A stretch of DNA of 64,000 bases from Siphonodentalium dalli (GCA_032622095.1 CP136064.1:44722989-44786988); one strand, 5' to 3'. Counted from the stretch's first letter, positions 37,001 through 52,385 are shown. Notes: generated by a model from the sequence alone, not told the origin. Made by a program: numbers and translations.

Positions 37001-40000
37001 ATGGAAGCTTTGCGGGTATATATATGAACATAGAGGGCAGCCTTTCCCAAGCATGACAATATCAAACACGAATATATCAGAGGTCCGTTAAATGATAAGA
37101 TATATAATTAAACAAAGCCTTGTTTTCCAGAGAATTTCGATTTGTCGCGTTATCAGAAAATGCATGTAAACAATACATTAAACGATCGTATCTTCACTAT
37201 GCCTTTTTCAATCACTGTAAATGATATATAATTTTGAAGACAGATTAATCGCGGACGTGTCAAATGATCACATGGTAATTATAATGACAATGAATTTATG
37301 AATCCAGTCATAAATTCATTTTCATTATAATTACCATGTTTGTTTTGTTTTTTTGGTTCATAGAGCACACGAGTGTATTTTGCACTAATCCATGGCTCAA
37401 ATTCACTCCTTTGTAGCATATATTCTGTTGAGTTTAACAGGAGATGGTCACATAAATGGCCGGATTTAGGTGTGCAGTCCCCCTTTAACGTTGACTTTCT
37501 AACGACGCAAAATATATAATCTTAATTAGTGAATGTTATGCGGATGTTCTTGTAAAGGACACGTCACCTTTGTTTAATTAACTTCCAGTACAATCCAATG
37601 AATATACATTGTTTGTTTATTCGCACGCGGACGCAGGTAAGGGCGTTCATTGTCTGCAGTATATAGCCAATGATAAGACATCGCGGATTTGTAACATGCC
37701 TGTGACATGCGTTTTCGAAATGTTATTGACACAAAGTAGATGTTGATGCATAGTTCGTGAATTGACTCCATACTTTACTATTACGGATGATCGTTTGTAA
37801 GGAGCGTCCTTGCAATGAGGTGCGCTTTATTGCTAGACATGATTTAACATATCAAATGCTCGGTCGCCGAGCTGAGGGGTATAGCATACTGGTCTCTCGT
37901 GCTTGCGGATCGCAACCTGGACAGGGTATTCTGACAAAAATCAGAACTCGGTCAGATACCAAGTTTGTCAAGCTGAAAAGTCTCATTCGAGATCACTGAA
38001 TAAAGATCCGAATGCAAAATGCCGACTTCCCCCATTATAACATTTGTCCAGGTATGTCGTCGTGGGTGCGGGCGCGGACATTAATGGCTGGCCCGTGTAC
38101 ACGCCTAGGCGTGTGTTCAAGTTCAATTCTTTATTCTCATCACCTTATAATAATGGTATGGAGAAAACACATTTACAATATGTACATTATATACAATAGC
38201 ATGTGGACTTCGGGTGAACAATTTTCGTCACTATATATAAGTGCTATAACGTCAAATACATTCAATATAAACAAACATGCATCCGCAGATGTGTATAAAT
38301 AATTTAACATAATTATGTATATATATATATTCTTGTATACTGCCACGAGTCTATATATATTAACTTCAAATCATTTATCAATAAGTCCTTATGCTTGGGA
38401 TCTTAATCTGTGATTTGATTAGCACAAACGATAGTATCACAAAGAACCCTACTAATAGTAATAATAATGTCAACAACAACAACAGCAGCAACAACAACTC
38501 TGAAATAAATATAAGTTAACTTAAGTGCTTATTCACTGACTGTCAGAAATTTTGCGGTTTACTAACTTGATGAAATCGCATAATTTGCGGAGACCCTTCG
38601 GATTTTGTTCATTCATGAGTTCGCTCATCACTATGGTATTTGTGCATATTAAATAACGCAACTGGAATCACCACAGGGTTATAAAGTTACTCGGTCGTGA
38701 TAGCACCTGGAACAGCGCGTCTATAACCGAAGGGTTCATGCACTCCAATATATACAGATACAGATGCAAAAACATATATACATATTTACAAATGTGGATT
38801 AGGTTGCCAACAATCATGGGAGACAGACAAGCCATTTGAAGTACAACTCTATATGCCACCGAGTCCTATAATGTACAATTAAAGCCATATTTGTCAAGAT
38901 TGATTGATTGTTTATTTATTTCCAGCCATTTTACATGATACAAGGAAAATATATAATATATAACATATAACATATAGTGACATGCATAATGTAGAACATA
39001 TGTACACATATATACAAGTATCCACCCACGAACATATAGAAATGAATACAGTTTCGATTACAGTCGACAATTGCTTATATAACCATACCCTAATATATAA
39101 AGAATCAATATATTCTGTGTAAAAGTTAAATTAGTTCACCGTCTAACTGCGAATACTCGCGTGACATTGTTTTGGTTATGGTACTCGATAATATATCATG
39201 GGTCGAGAAATAGGGGGCTATTACTATTCAAATGAAACCTTGAAATGACTCTTTGACACCAAGCTCAACGGAATTTTTTTCCCCAACAATAAATACTTAT
39301 ATAATAGTGTGATATTATTTGCAAAGATTTACCTGAGTGATAATAAGAAATTAACTTTTGAATTTTTCGCAGAACGATCTTTATTATCATAATATCTGGA
39401 AAACATTAACAAAGAACGGGAGAGGAGGCCCGTCTAATTGGCTAGCACTTATCCTCAGATCCCGTCACCATGTTCTTTTTTGGTAAATAAATAAACGAAC
39501 GTTTTTTTTATTTTTATATGTTGCAGAGAAAATGGAAAAAATAAGTTTTATTTCCATCACCACCGCATTTATTATAAGTTACTAGCAGGGTTACACGGCG
39601 TTGCACAGGTTAAAGTGATGTGAAACCCTCTGTATGCTGTGGATATTTGTTGGGAATAGAGAATACTCTTGCTCAAAGTGTTACACGTATTCTCATAAAT
39701 TGTATATTCAATTGGGTTTTACATATAGAGATGTATCAATCAATCTAGTTAGTCTAGGCTGTGCTGGGGGGTGATCGTCGCACATCGGGGGAATTTATGC
39801 GACCATCATTTTCTTATGGGAAAATTACTCTAGTTTTCGAATTCAGAGGGCGCCGAGCCGAGATAGGTGACAAAATATAACTTTTCACTATGTTTCATAG
39901 GGTACCCTACCTAAAAAATGACATATTTTCAGAGGTTAACAGGCATTAGCCAACTGGTTAACACGGCATCAACATCGGAAAGATTGTAAACATATTTGCA

Positions 40001-43000
40001 AATTATGGAACGAATATAGACACTTAATCAGATTCAACATCGTTTTCATGCTTTCGTTCTGATTTCGTGACGTCATGGTAAAATATGTAGCGTGACGCGT
40101 CAAACCTTCATGGCGATTCAGACAAAGTGTTGTGCGTCAACTCTGTGCAAAGATAGCATATCTGTCAAATTCTTCCAAGTTATATATTTTTGGAAATGGA
40201 AGGGTACCCCCTATATAATGATGTTCATACTTACATTATATCTTTCCAAGTATTGACATAATAGACAAAAACTTAACCCTCCCCCCAATTTCACAAATAA
40301 CCACATATATGTGCCCATGCAGTTTGTGTCCACCAAATAAATTGACAATGCACAGTTTACCTTTTCATGTTGTGTAGAATCGTACGGCGACACTGATAAT
40401 GTAAAACATCGTTCAAATCCTAGATTAGGAAGGTAATAAAATCCAAGATGGCGTCCAAGATGGCCGCCAATTTTTATATTGACACTCAATACACCAGATG
40501 TATGGTAACCGGACTAGATCATCGCGAGTGCTTTATGTAATATGGCCTTGTCTTGGATGGAGTCTGTATCTTAATATGTATAAGGCAATTGGCGACGTAA
40601 AACTGATGATGAAGACCAAAATGGCCGCCAAAATAAACAGAACTGTTCCGATAAAACGACCAACTTCTGAGTTGCAATAAAATCACATGGTATGACTGTT
40701 CTAGCTTTTTTGTTCGTACATATATGTCATTGTGTCCAACATGATCCGTATCTGAAGAAACTAGGGACATTAAGATAGTAACTGTTCATTAATTTCTCGA
40801 AAATAACGACATCATATAATGTCAAATTGCCTAATTAGGACCGAATTTCCAACTTACATCCAATCATTTGATGGTATATATGTCAATGTTCTGCTACACG
40901 ATGCTACAACTGCAAACATCCACATTAGTATAGCAATAATGGAAGCCACAATGCCGATTAAAACATGCCTATGCAGTGTATGCACTAATAGTTATATATT
41001 CAATTATCAATAAATAAAGGAGTTTTTCCATGCTAGTAGCACATTAGACCCGCAATCGTAAACCGTCTGGAGATAACGGACCTACAATAATTGCGGATAT
41101 TTTGTTTATACGAAAATGTTGGCCAACTGTGTTCACATTACCCCGCTAATGTCGTCAACTGCTTACCATGGTAGTTGGTTTCTACGTTCAAAGAAGCGAT
41201 GTTCCAATGTAATAACGGACAATAATCACCAGCAATTTAGACCGAACTAAAACTGTTTTCTACATTTCCTCGGGATGCTACCCCGCACGGAAATGGGTGT
41301 TTACATAAGCAGTTCTAATTCGTATTTGTTTAGTACTTCTCAACTCTCAAGATTTAGATAACAATAAACGGTTACATGTTCGTTGCAAATATTAATTTTA
41401 TGAACTATTCGCAGTTGCAACCGATAGTTTAAATCAATTTCCCACCAACGTACTATAGTCATGGGTGGTTGACGAGTTAATTCACAGGTTTATGCCCTCA
41501 CTTCTATATCATTTTATTTCACACCTGCAGTTCAGGTTTCACGTCGCTGTCGCAATAAATTAATACATCTATTGAGCGTTTTGTTATGATGATCATTCAT
41601 TTCGTCAAGAGACGAAGAAATTATACGTTTCTGCCATATTTTATATTGGATAAGGCCTATCCACTCGTAGACAATTTCGTTAGACATTTAACCACCGATA
41701 ACATGCCTTCATCGTGCTGGTACTTATCAGCAATGAGTAACATACATCTATCGGATCTACACAGCCGGTGACACGATTAAGTTGATGTTCTGGTCTTATG
41801 TGAACCTAATTTAATCATTAGCTGTCAACTCGGGGAACACTATAAAAAAGTTAGTTGGCATATAACGTTTGACCGCTGCCGGCATGTGTATTTTCTTAAT
41901 TAAATCTAAACAAAATTTATTGAAGTGTTTTGTCAGGTACAATTCATTCTGGCTTGATCTAGACAATTTTATTTTAGTTTTACATTTTAAAAGCTTTGCG
42001 TGTTAATAAAACTCTACAGCCAGGCTAAATCTATTACATGTAATGTATTAGGTTCCTCTCGGATATTCTATTATCGATTTTGACCAGGTACCTTCGAAAA
42101 GTCTAAGAAACATAGGTTTTTGTATCTTTTCAGTCCCATTTACAACATGACTGCATAGGTTCAATGACAACTTTGGACAATAGAGTTCCCCCTTATATAG
42201 AGTACTTTTTTGAAATTATTGAGAATTTCACAGCTGAGAAAGATTTTATTCGAGATGAAACTATCCTATTAGGAGATTTCAACACGGATATTTCCAAACA
42301 GCGATGTAATTCACTAGTGACTAAATATAATTCTTTTATGAATATGTTTTCAATGAAGCAGCTCATTAAAGCTCATACCAGAATAACAGCTCATTCCTCT
42401 ACCCTTATAGATCTCATTTTAGTATCAGATTCTGAAAAAAATTCTGAAAGTGGGGTTTTAGATTTTGGCATTAGCGACCATAGCATAATTTTTGCTGTAC
42501 GAAAGAAAAAACATCATCCTGTTGGGGGACAGAATATGCTCAATTTCAGATCTTTGAAGAGCTACTCGAGTGAGTTATTCTGTGATGAGCTGAAGGAGAT
42601 TGACTGGATTGAGTTGTTATTGTGTGATGATGTGGATACTGCTTGGAATTTATTTAAGGACTTGTTTGTTGCCACAATTAATAAATGTGCCCCTTTCACT
42701 GAAGTCAGAGCTAAGATCCGTACTGAGCCCTGGATGGACAATGAAATTCTGGCTAAAATCAGATCCCGAGATAAAGCACTCAAGCAATTTAAACGGTTGA
42801 AAGACCCAAAGCTGTTTGAAGATTTTAAATCTCTCAGAAACAAAGTGCAACATATGATTGCCAAGGCTAAATCTTCATATTTCAGTGAACAAATTGTAGC
42901 TAAAAAGAATGACTCAAAAGCCCTCTGGAAAACACTGAAATCTTTGGGTATGCCATCCAAAAAAACCACAAACAGTAAGTCACCCATTAATATTGAAATT

Positions 43001-46000
43001 AATTGGGAGTTATGTTCGGACAAATCCAAAGTAGCAGAAGAATTCAATGGCTATTTCTGCCAAGTTGCATCTCAACTTGTTAATAAACTTCCGGTCCCCT
43101 TAAATATTTTCAACAAACAGTTTGTAGACACTTACTACCATAGCAAAGGGGTGATTGCAAACAGTTTCAGTTTAGCCCTAATATCCGAATATGAAGTTTA
43201 TGACCTTTTAACCGAACTTAATCCATCCAAGGCTACCGGTATAGATTCAATAGCAGCTAGGTTCCTGAGAGATGGTGCTTCTGTCATATCTTCCCCTTTA
43301 GCACATATCATCAACCTTTCTATACATCATGGTAAGGTCCCAGCTGGCCTAAAAACTGCCAGAGTTGTGCCTTTATATAAAAAAACAGGAGAAAACAAAA
43401 ACCTGTAATTACAGACCAGTTTCAATCCTAAACCTTGTCTCAAAAATCCTTGAGAAGACTGTACATAAACAACTGGAGGTCTATCTAACCAAGAATGACA
43501 TTCTATATGAATTCCAGTCTGGTTTTAGACAAGGCTTTTCAACTGACACAAGTCTAATTTATCTGTCAGACTTGATAAGGGCTGAAATGGACAAAGGAAA
43601 TTACATCGGTATGGTCCTGATTGATTTACAAAAAGCATTTGATACCGTAAATCATTCAATCCTTCTGTATAAATTACAAGCCTTGGGTTTTTCGGATGCA
43701 GCTGTTTCATGGTTCGAATCATACCTAACAGGCAGAACCCAGGTGGTAGATATAGGAGGCACCCTATCAGAGCCTAATTCTCTCACTTGTGGAGTCCCTC
43801 AAGGGTAAATCCTGGGTCCTTTGTTCTACCTCCTTTACGTTAATGATGCGGATGCATCAGTCAACTGTAACCTTCTTTTGTATGCAGATGACTCAACTCT
43901 GATTGTCTCTGGCAAAAGTGTAACCTCCATTGGACAGTGTCTCAGTACAGAACTTGAAAATTTAAGCAACTGGTTGGTAGATAATAAACTATCCCTACAT
44001 TTGGGGAAAACGGAATCTATTCTTTTTGGCTCACAACCTAAGATTCGTAAACAGTCAAAGCTAATAGTTAACTGTAAGGACATTTCAATAAATTCCACAA
44101 CCTCAGTCAAATATCTAGGAGCAACATTGGACCAAAATTTAAATGGAGAAATGATGGCTGAGTCAGTTTTGAAGAAAATCAATTCTCGTATTAAATATAT
44201 GTATCGAAAAGCAAAATTTCTAAATCAGCACTGTAGGAAACTTATGGCTATGTCTCTTGTCCAATGTCATTTTGATTATGCATGCAACTTTTGGTTTTCT
44301 CCACTTACAGTCAAAACTAAAGGAAAACTTCAGACCTCCCAAAATAGGATGGTTAGATTTATTCTTGGTCTAGAAAGTTTCAGTCATATAAATTTAGATC
44401 ACTTTCAACATCTCAAGATGTTCCCAGTAGAGAATAGGATAATTCAAAGAAAATTGATACTCATGAAAAAGATCTATGATAATAATGGCCCAAATTACCT
44501 CAATTCTATGTTTACCTTAGCAAATCCTTCCCATGACACAAGATCTGGAAAATTCAAATATAATATCCCCTCTGTTGGACCTTTTGGTTCGAAGAGTTTT
44601 ATGTATTCCGGCATTAAATGCTGGAATAATGTTGTAAAATATTTAGATCCTTCATGTAATGAGAAACAATGGAGAGCCGACATTGTTGAAAGAATCTGGA
44701 TATATATCAAACAAAGCGATGAAAGCATTTATAAATACTTTTGAAATAAGGTTGAATTAAGCAAATCCCCCTTTGATTGATCATTTTTGGCATTTACATA
44801 GTATATATAGTTGGAAGCAATTTTCATGGTGTGGTCGAGGAGTCATGTGATCTGAAGTCAGCAGGGTCCACAATGGAATCAAATTGGCTATGCCAGCTTT
44901 TTGTGCAACCCTGTTGGCTCTAGATCTCATGAAACTTGTCCCACTCTGTGACATGTCACACTGAATCTGCTTATACTTATTTTATTACTGATTCCATTTA
45001 TACTCTACAGTCACATCTAGTTTCTATTTACAACCTCATATAACACATATACATATGTTACCTATTCTTACTCTGTTACAATGTTTCATGATTCAAGAGC
45101 CAATAAACTTATCTTATCTTATCTTATCTTAATAGCAGAACTAATGTGCTGGGCAGTTAGGGCATGTCACAAGCAGTTACCCCCCCCCCCCCCGCTTATT
45201 TACGCCGAATCGGTTACTCTCATATAATAGGTGCTTACGGGTACACAGATGGTTTTGAAATGTGATGAAGAATACACAGGGTTTATAATCGGCGCTGCCA
45301 AACTTACGTCACTTGTGTTACTGATAGTCTGTCGCCCATCTGCATTTGGCTTTCAGCTCATTTCTAATATGTATTGGCACGTACACTTGACGTAGCAACT
45401 CAGAAAAGTCATTTCAACAAGATATACAAAGCTGTGTATCATTCAGCACTTCTACCAAACCTGTGTACCTTCGCGACAGTTTTCCAAACCAGTGTACCCT
45501 TCGGCACTTTTTTATATGATATTGATCACATCAGCCTCATGTATCGTATTTTCGCTTACAGAATGGCAGCACCAATCAGAGCACAGAAGGTTTGAACGAA
45601 AATGAGGAAGACGAACGCGGTCAGTGGGGTAACAAATGGGAGTTTCTGCTATCTTGTATCGGTCTGTCTGTCGGTCTGGGTAATGTCTGGAGGTTCCCAT
45701 ACCTCGCCTACGAACACGGAGGAGGTAAGGAAGTTTGATAAACGTACACTAAGTACTAACCCATAAGGAGCCCCACACAAATAAGAATATGTGTTGTTGG
45801 GTGTCGTCTGCTGCCCTTGCATGGAGTACCTCATGTCTTTGATGTCGGTCGGCCAGGGTAATATCTGGAGATTCCCATACCGCGCCTAAGAACATGGAAG
45901 CGGTAAGGAAGTATGATAAACGTCTGCTAAGTCTCTGCAAAAGCAGAATTCCAGTTTTATTAATCTGGGTAATTTAGTAACCAAAACCATGGGATAACTG

Positions 46001-49000
46001 CCAAGTCAGCGTTGCTTACATGCAGTTGTGAAGGTTCATAAACCAAAGACGGAAGAAACAAGCAAAGGACACCTTGGTAACACACTGAAGAGTGTCAATA
46101 GACGCCACCAGAAGCCTCGTCAGTGGTACTGTTCATATTTTTGTAGACACATGCGAAGTTGCAGAGAGTATGTAGGTCCTTAACTGCTTTCACTATAACC
46201 TCTGTCACAACCATGCACAAATTGTTGTTAAAAGTACCGTTTTTCTCAAATTGTCCCTTCAGCGGTTCGTTAGCTGTAGGCCCACACAGTGACTCCGATA
46301 AAAGAAAATATTGAATTATTTTTCAGTCTTCGAATAGAAATTTCGTAGAGGTGTACTTTTGTGCAACACTTTTCTCATAATAACACGGCATTTATACACC
46401 CCATTGCTGTCGATGATAATTGATAGTGAAGAAATAATAGAATTACTGTGAAATACGCCCCGTTTTGTGTTGAAATTCGGCAGCGTTGAACAAATGCGCA
46501 CCAAGAACGGAACATATAACTACCGAGACCAGGAGTGGGCACCGAACCACATTCAAGTGATAACAAAGTGTGAATGCAGCTGTGTGAGTTGTCACCGGGC
46601 GGTTCATGGGAACTTTTGGCAACAACCTGTTTGTCAAATGGCTTTGTACTTGAAGATTCCTTGCAGAAAAAAATGGCTCTAGATATTAATATATTAGACT
46701 GCCACTGTTCATAGAAGTGGAAATAGAGACGATGATACCGACATAAGAGAGAACGAGGGAGTTAGAGAGGCGAGGCAGCAGAGACATAGCCCGAGTATAG
46801 ATAAATTGGGATTTCACTTAAAGGGATGTTAACCCGATTTTATGTTCATAATTGTTCAAATTCAATTATCTGCATGTTTCGAAGCCTACAATGCAAAATA
46901 TTCAAATATTTTTGTCCGAGCACACGCTTGCTTGCGTCATGATATGATGAAGTAAACCGATCGCAATGAAAGTCTATATATGGCCACCAAAACCTCCTAT
47001 TAAGGATGCGTTTATACATTGTACTGGCAAGTTTGCAGGAATTTTTTTCAGGAAGTTTTGTTTATAGAAAACCCTATATGGTGCAAGAATATGAACGGCA
47101 ACATACATATAAAATTCTACTAACACATTGCCTTAAAATACTAAACGTGTATGATTGATTCTTGCGAGTTATAATTGAATGCTATTTACAGACAAATTTC
47201 GATATAAAAATGCACTATATTAATGGAACTACATAGTTTTCACTTCGCATGTAGTTAACTGTGGTACATGATTATTTTATAAACATTGGGTTTCTGACAC
47301 ATTAACCCTTTACCCAACAGAACGGCCCTGTGCCAATGCATTCTCTTATATATGCGAGTCGACCATAGGTCGCCTCGCATATATAAGAGAATGCATTGGC
47401 TTAACACATTAAAAATTATAAAATTGTTAAAGAATGTAAGAAAAAATGGTAAAAAGTGTTAAAAAAAAGATATTTTTTTTAGGCCAATGCATTCTCTTAT
47501 ATATGCGAGGCGACCTATGGTCGACTCGCATATATAAGAGAATGCATTGGCACAGGGCATTACTGTAACTATCACAATGTGGTCAAGGAGCCGGTTCCAA
47601 TGATATCCATATTTGTATGGTTCTATTGAGACAGACCGAAGATATTTTAGGCTGTTGAAGCTTTATTTGGCCGGTTTTGGCCGGTTTGTTGGGTAAAGGG
47701 ATAATAGGCTCGTGGCTCCGATCTAGTTATATGTTGATATATAACACGTACATATGATAGCGTTATGGTGTCAACTCGGGCAAGGCATCTTGAATTGTCA
47801 TGACATGTTATCTTTTGCAGCTGCATTCGTCCTGGCGTACCTCATTCTGCAGTTTCTCATCGGGAAGCCCATGTATTTTATGGAACTCGTTCTCGGGCAA
47901 TACTCAGCTAAAGGCCCTACAGCCATCTGGGCACTGGCGCCATGTGCCAAAGGTTCGTAGTCATATTTATTATATGCTTTACAGTGAAAACAATTCTAAA
48001 CGGCCGGAAAATAAACGGCATGTCAATCGCTTGTTCCAGCGAGCAAATACGATTTTGATATTTGTTGTTCGTATTTGCTTTCATAACATTACCACAAATG
48101 AATCACGTCCACACACTCTAACTAAAAGAATATGCCATTAAGCCACCGGACTATTTGATGATATAACAAAGTTACTAATGTGATTGTCAATTGACAGGAG
48201 AATCTACTGAGTAGATATATACATGCGTGCCAAACGGTACGTTTTTTTTTTAAATCCAGTGTAATTGGATTACTTGAAATAATCTAACTTAACGATCGTG
48301 TGTATAATATAGGAGATATGGCACAGTAGCATGTTATATTTACGCCTCCGAAACATGCCGAGCATTGCTCTTCGAACATGTCTGGGACTATACAACACAC
48401 AAGGCGCCTATTTTTAGAAGCAAATTAAAAAAAAAATTAACGATCGTGCACTGGTTTGGACTTCATGTTTGAACTGGCAGCATGGAACAAGCAGAATAAA
48501 GCCCCTTGGCGGTTTGGAATTGGACACTATGCTCTCGGTCCGGTTCCGATGATAAATAAACAGGTCGGAAAATACGTTAAAGATTGTCTATCTCTTTATA
48601 AACATGTGTTATATAGTTACCGGGGTATAAAGATGGTCTATCTCTTTGTAAACATGTGTTATATAGTTACCGGGGTATACAGATGGTATATCTCTTTGTA
48701 AACATGAGTTATATAGTTACCGGGGTATAAAGATGGTCTATCTCTTTGTAAACATGTGTTACATAGTTACCGGTGTATACAGATGGTATATCTCTTTATA
48801 AACATGTGGTATATAGTTACAGGGGTATACAGATGGTCTATCTCTTTGTAAACATGAGTTATATAGTTACCGGGGCATAAAGATGGTCTATCTCTTTGTA
48901 AACATGTGTTATATAGTTACCGGGGTATACAGATGGTCTATCTCTTTGTAAACATGAGTTATATAGTTACCGGGGTATAAATATGGTCTATCTCTTTGTA

Positions 49001-52000
49001 AATATGTGTTATATAGTTACCGGGGTATACAGATGGTCTATCTCTTTGTAAATATGTGTTATATAGTTACCGGGGTATAAATATGGTATATCTCTTTGTA
49101 AACATGTGTTATATAGTTACCGGGGTATAAATATGGTCTATCTCTTTGTAAACATGTGTTATATCGTTACCGGGGTATACAGATGGTCTATCTCTTTGTA
49201 AACATGTGTTATATAGTTACCGGGGTATACAGATGGTCTATCTCTTTGTAAACATGTGTTATATAGTTACCGGGGTATACAGATGGTCTATCTCTTTATA
49301 AACATGTGTTACATAGTTACCGGGGTATAAAATATTAGATATAAATCGAAGACCCCTGTCCAGAAATGCTTATATCGATTAATATTGATAATATTTCGAA
49401 TATGTTCTGGTCTAAAAACGTGCGCTTGTTTAGCTAACGAACAAAATTGGTTACTGTTAACAGAGACCAGAGATTGTATCGTATAATTCTGTGATAAATA
49501 AACGTTAATTAGACTCATTATCGCTTATAACTATGTAATAAAAGAAAACAAACTATCAATCTGGGACATTTGATGTTCGTAGCATAACTATAGGAACACC
49601 CTAATTATCTCTATCGCCATATGGTATCGCCTGAATTGTCTGTTCTAAAAATAGATCAATAAAGTGTCCCACTTTATCATCTCATTTTATAATAAAATAT
49701 TCGAAATAAAATCAATATTAATTGATAGAATAGTTTCCGGGCAGGGATTTCCAACTTTTACGCATTATTTAATGCCCATGAAACTATCTTAAAAAAAATT
49801 ATTTAAAGAGATAATCCATCTTTAAATATTTTTACAACATAACGACTTACTCAAGTCATCGAATTTAGCAAACTCGTGTCCCGACGTTTTGTTAGGTGCA
49901 TGGAACAATAAAGCATTCCCTGGTACACAATAAATAACAAGGCAACCGATTTTGGTAACCAAGCACCGTCATTGGGAATTGTACATGACAACTCACCGCA
50001 AGTCACTGTTTGGAATTTGATGCCAGCAGTGCGGTATGATTGATTCCTGAGCCTGCACGTGCTTATGCTGGTTAAATCACACAAGAGCATACCTTGTTCT
50101 CGTCTTTACATTTGAAAAGCGTAATGGGTATCACGCAAAATGAAAGACATTGTTACATGCATGGATAAATGTCCAACGTCAGTGCATAAATAGCATGTGT
50201 AGTACATTATGATTTGACAAAAAAGCCTTGTTTTTAAACAGCTAATTTAACACTGAAAGTATGCACGGATATCCAAATTATTGTGAACAAATATGGCGTC
50301 ATAATTTTCAATTCATGTAAAGACCGATTCAGTCGCTGATTGGTAGAAGTTTTAATTAAAGCTGCACATGTTTAAACCGTTTTCCTGGTATAGGTTTGGT
50401 CAAGCTGGTGATATAAATTTCTGGTATTTGCTTGTATATGGCTTGCCACGCTGATGACATTTCGGGTGGTGTTTTCAGGTATAGGTCTTGTCGTGCTGAT
50501 GTTGTATATGGTATTTACATGTATAGGTCTAGTCACGCGGAGGGTATGTATTTTAGGGTGGTGTTTACATGTATAGGCCTAGTTATGCTGAGGGTATGTA
50601 TTTTCGGGTGGTGTTTACATGTATAGGTCTAGTCATGCTGAGGGTATGTATTTTCGGGTGGTGTTTACATGTATATGTCTAGTAACGCTGAGGGTGTGTA
50701 TTTACATGTATAGGTCTAGTCATGCTGAGGGTATGTATTTACATGTATAGGTCTAGTCATGCTGAGGGTATGTATTTACATGTATAGGTCTAGTCATGCC
50801 GAGGGTATGTATTTACATGTATAGGTCTAGTCATGCTGAGGGTATGTATTTACATGTATAGGTCTAGTCATGCTGAGGGTATGTATTTACATGTATAGGT
50901 CTAGTCATGCTGAGGGTATGTATTTACATGTATATGTCTAGTCATGCTGAGGGTATGTATTTACATGTATAGGTCTAGTCATGCTGAGGGTATGTATTTT
51001 CATGTATAGGTATAGTCATGCTGAGGGTATGTATTTACATGTATAGGTCTAGTCATGCTGAGGGTATGTATTTACATATATAGGTCTAGTAATGCTGAGG
51101 GTATGTATATTTACATGTATAGGTCTAGTCATGTTGGAGGTATGTATTTACATGTATATGTCTAGTCATGCCGAGGGTATGTATTTACATGTATAGGTCT
51201 AGTCATGCTGAGGGTATGTATTTACATGTATAGGTCTAGTCATGCCGAGGGTATGTATTTACATTTATAGGTCTAGTCATGCTGGATGTATGTATTTACA
51301 TGTATAGGTCTAGTCATGCTGCCGGTATGTATTTACATGTATAGGTCTAGTCATGCTGACGGTATGTATTTTCAGGTATTGGGATTGCTATGCTGATGAT
51401 ATCACTGATCGTAGCAGTTTACTACAATGTTGTGATGGCATATACGCTCTTCTATTTCTTTTCGTCCATGCAAGCAACTTTACCATGGACAGTGTGCAAA
51501 GAGGTACGTTTCACAATTATCCCTTCTAGAGACGTGGGAAGGCCGGTAGCCCAGTCGGTAACATTCATGGTGCAGTGTGCTGTCATGAACCGCTCTTATA
51601 GTGCTGCATGGTACAGTTGGTTCTAATCCAGTAACCGCGGATTTGTGAACCACGCTAAGGGAAGGTAATCTGATTCGTGTATCTGGGCAAGTTTGTCAGT
51701 TGCTTTCCGATGGTTGCTGTCTTCTGTGGGTAATGGAGAGATGTCCCAGTTAAATTAAGCCTATGCGCGGTCTTTCATCCACCAATAAAACGTCGTGATA
51801 TGGTCTACCAACTGACCCGATGGTAAACCACAATAAATAAACACATCTAGAGACGTGTTATTTCGAAACACCTGTGCGGTGATCATATAGCATTGGTAAA
51901 GAGATAGAGAAGTATCCGTATGTAGTTTATTACCTGTGTTGTGCTGCGATATGAACACGCAGGGGACTAAACATGAATCAAAAATGTTAACTACTATAGA

Positions 52001-52338
52001 CTTTTAAGGATTTACACCGCGAAATTCAGACATTTTAAGTGTGAATATACTATATAATTATTTTTAAGATGATGTATCTCTTCTCTGAACTTTGTGTATA
52101 GATTTCTGGGTATAAACTATTGATTTGAGACATATATCAGTTTATAGGATTGAATTGAATTGAATTGTTTAATGCATAAAGCCACCATTTAAGGTGGAAC
52201 ATACACGAACATATATACACTATATACATAAGATATTTCAATAAGCATTTTGGCATCATACTACATATGGATTATATAAGTAATAAATTCATTATTAAAA
52301 TCACGAGTCTATCTGTCGATCGACTCACACAAATAGTG

Positions 52339-52385
<47 letters not shown>

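Noticed and set aside
50432-50626. Small protein encoded by the 38-bp array
   Set aside because: The unit length is not a multiple of three and the frame only persists through the first irregular units.
51541-51650. Functional tRNA gene
   Set aside because: A and B boxes are present but too far apart and no cloverleaf can be formed; it is a SINE-like remnant at best.
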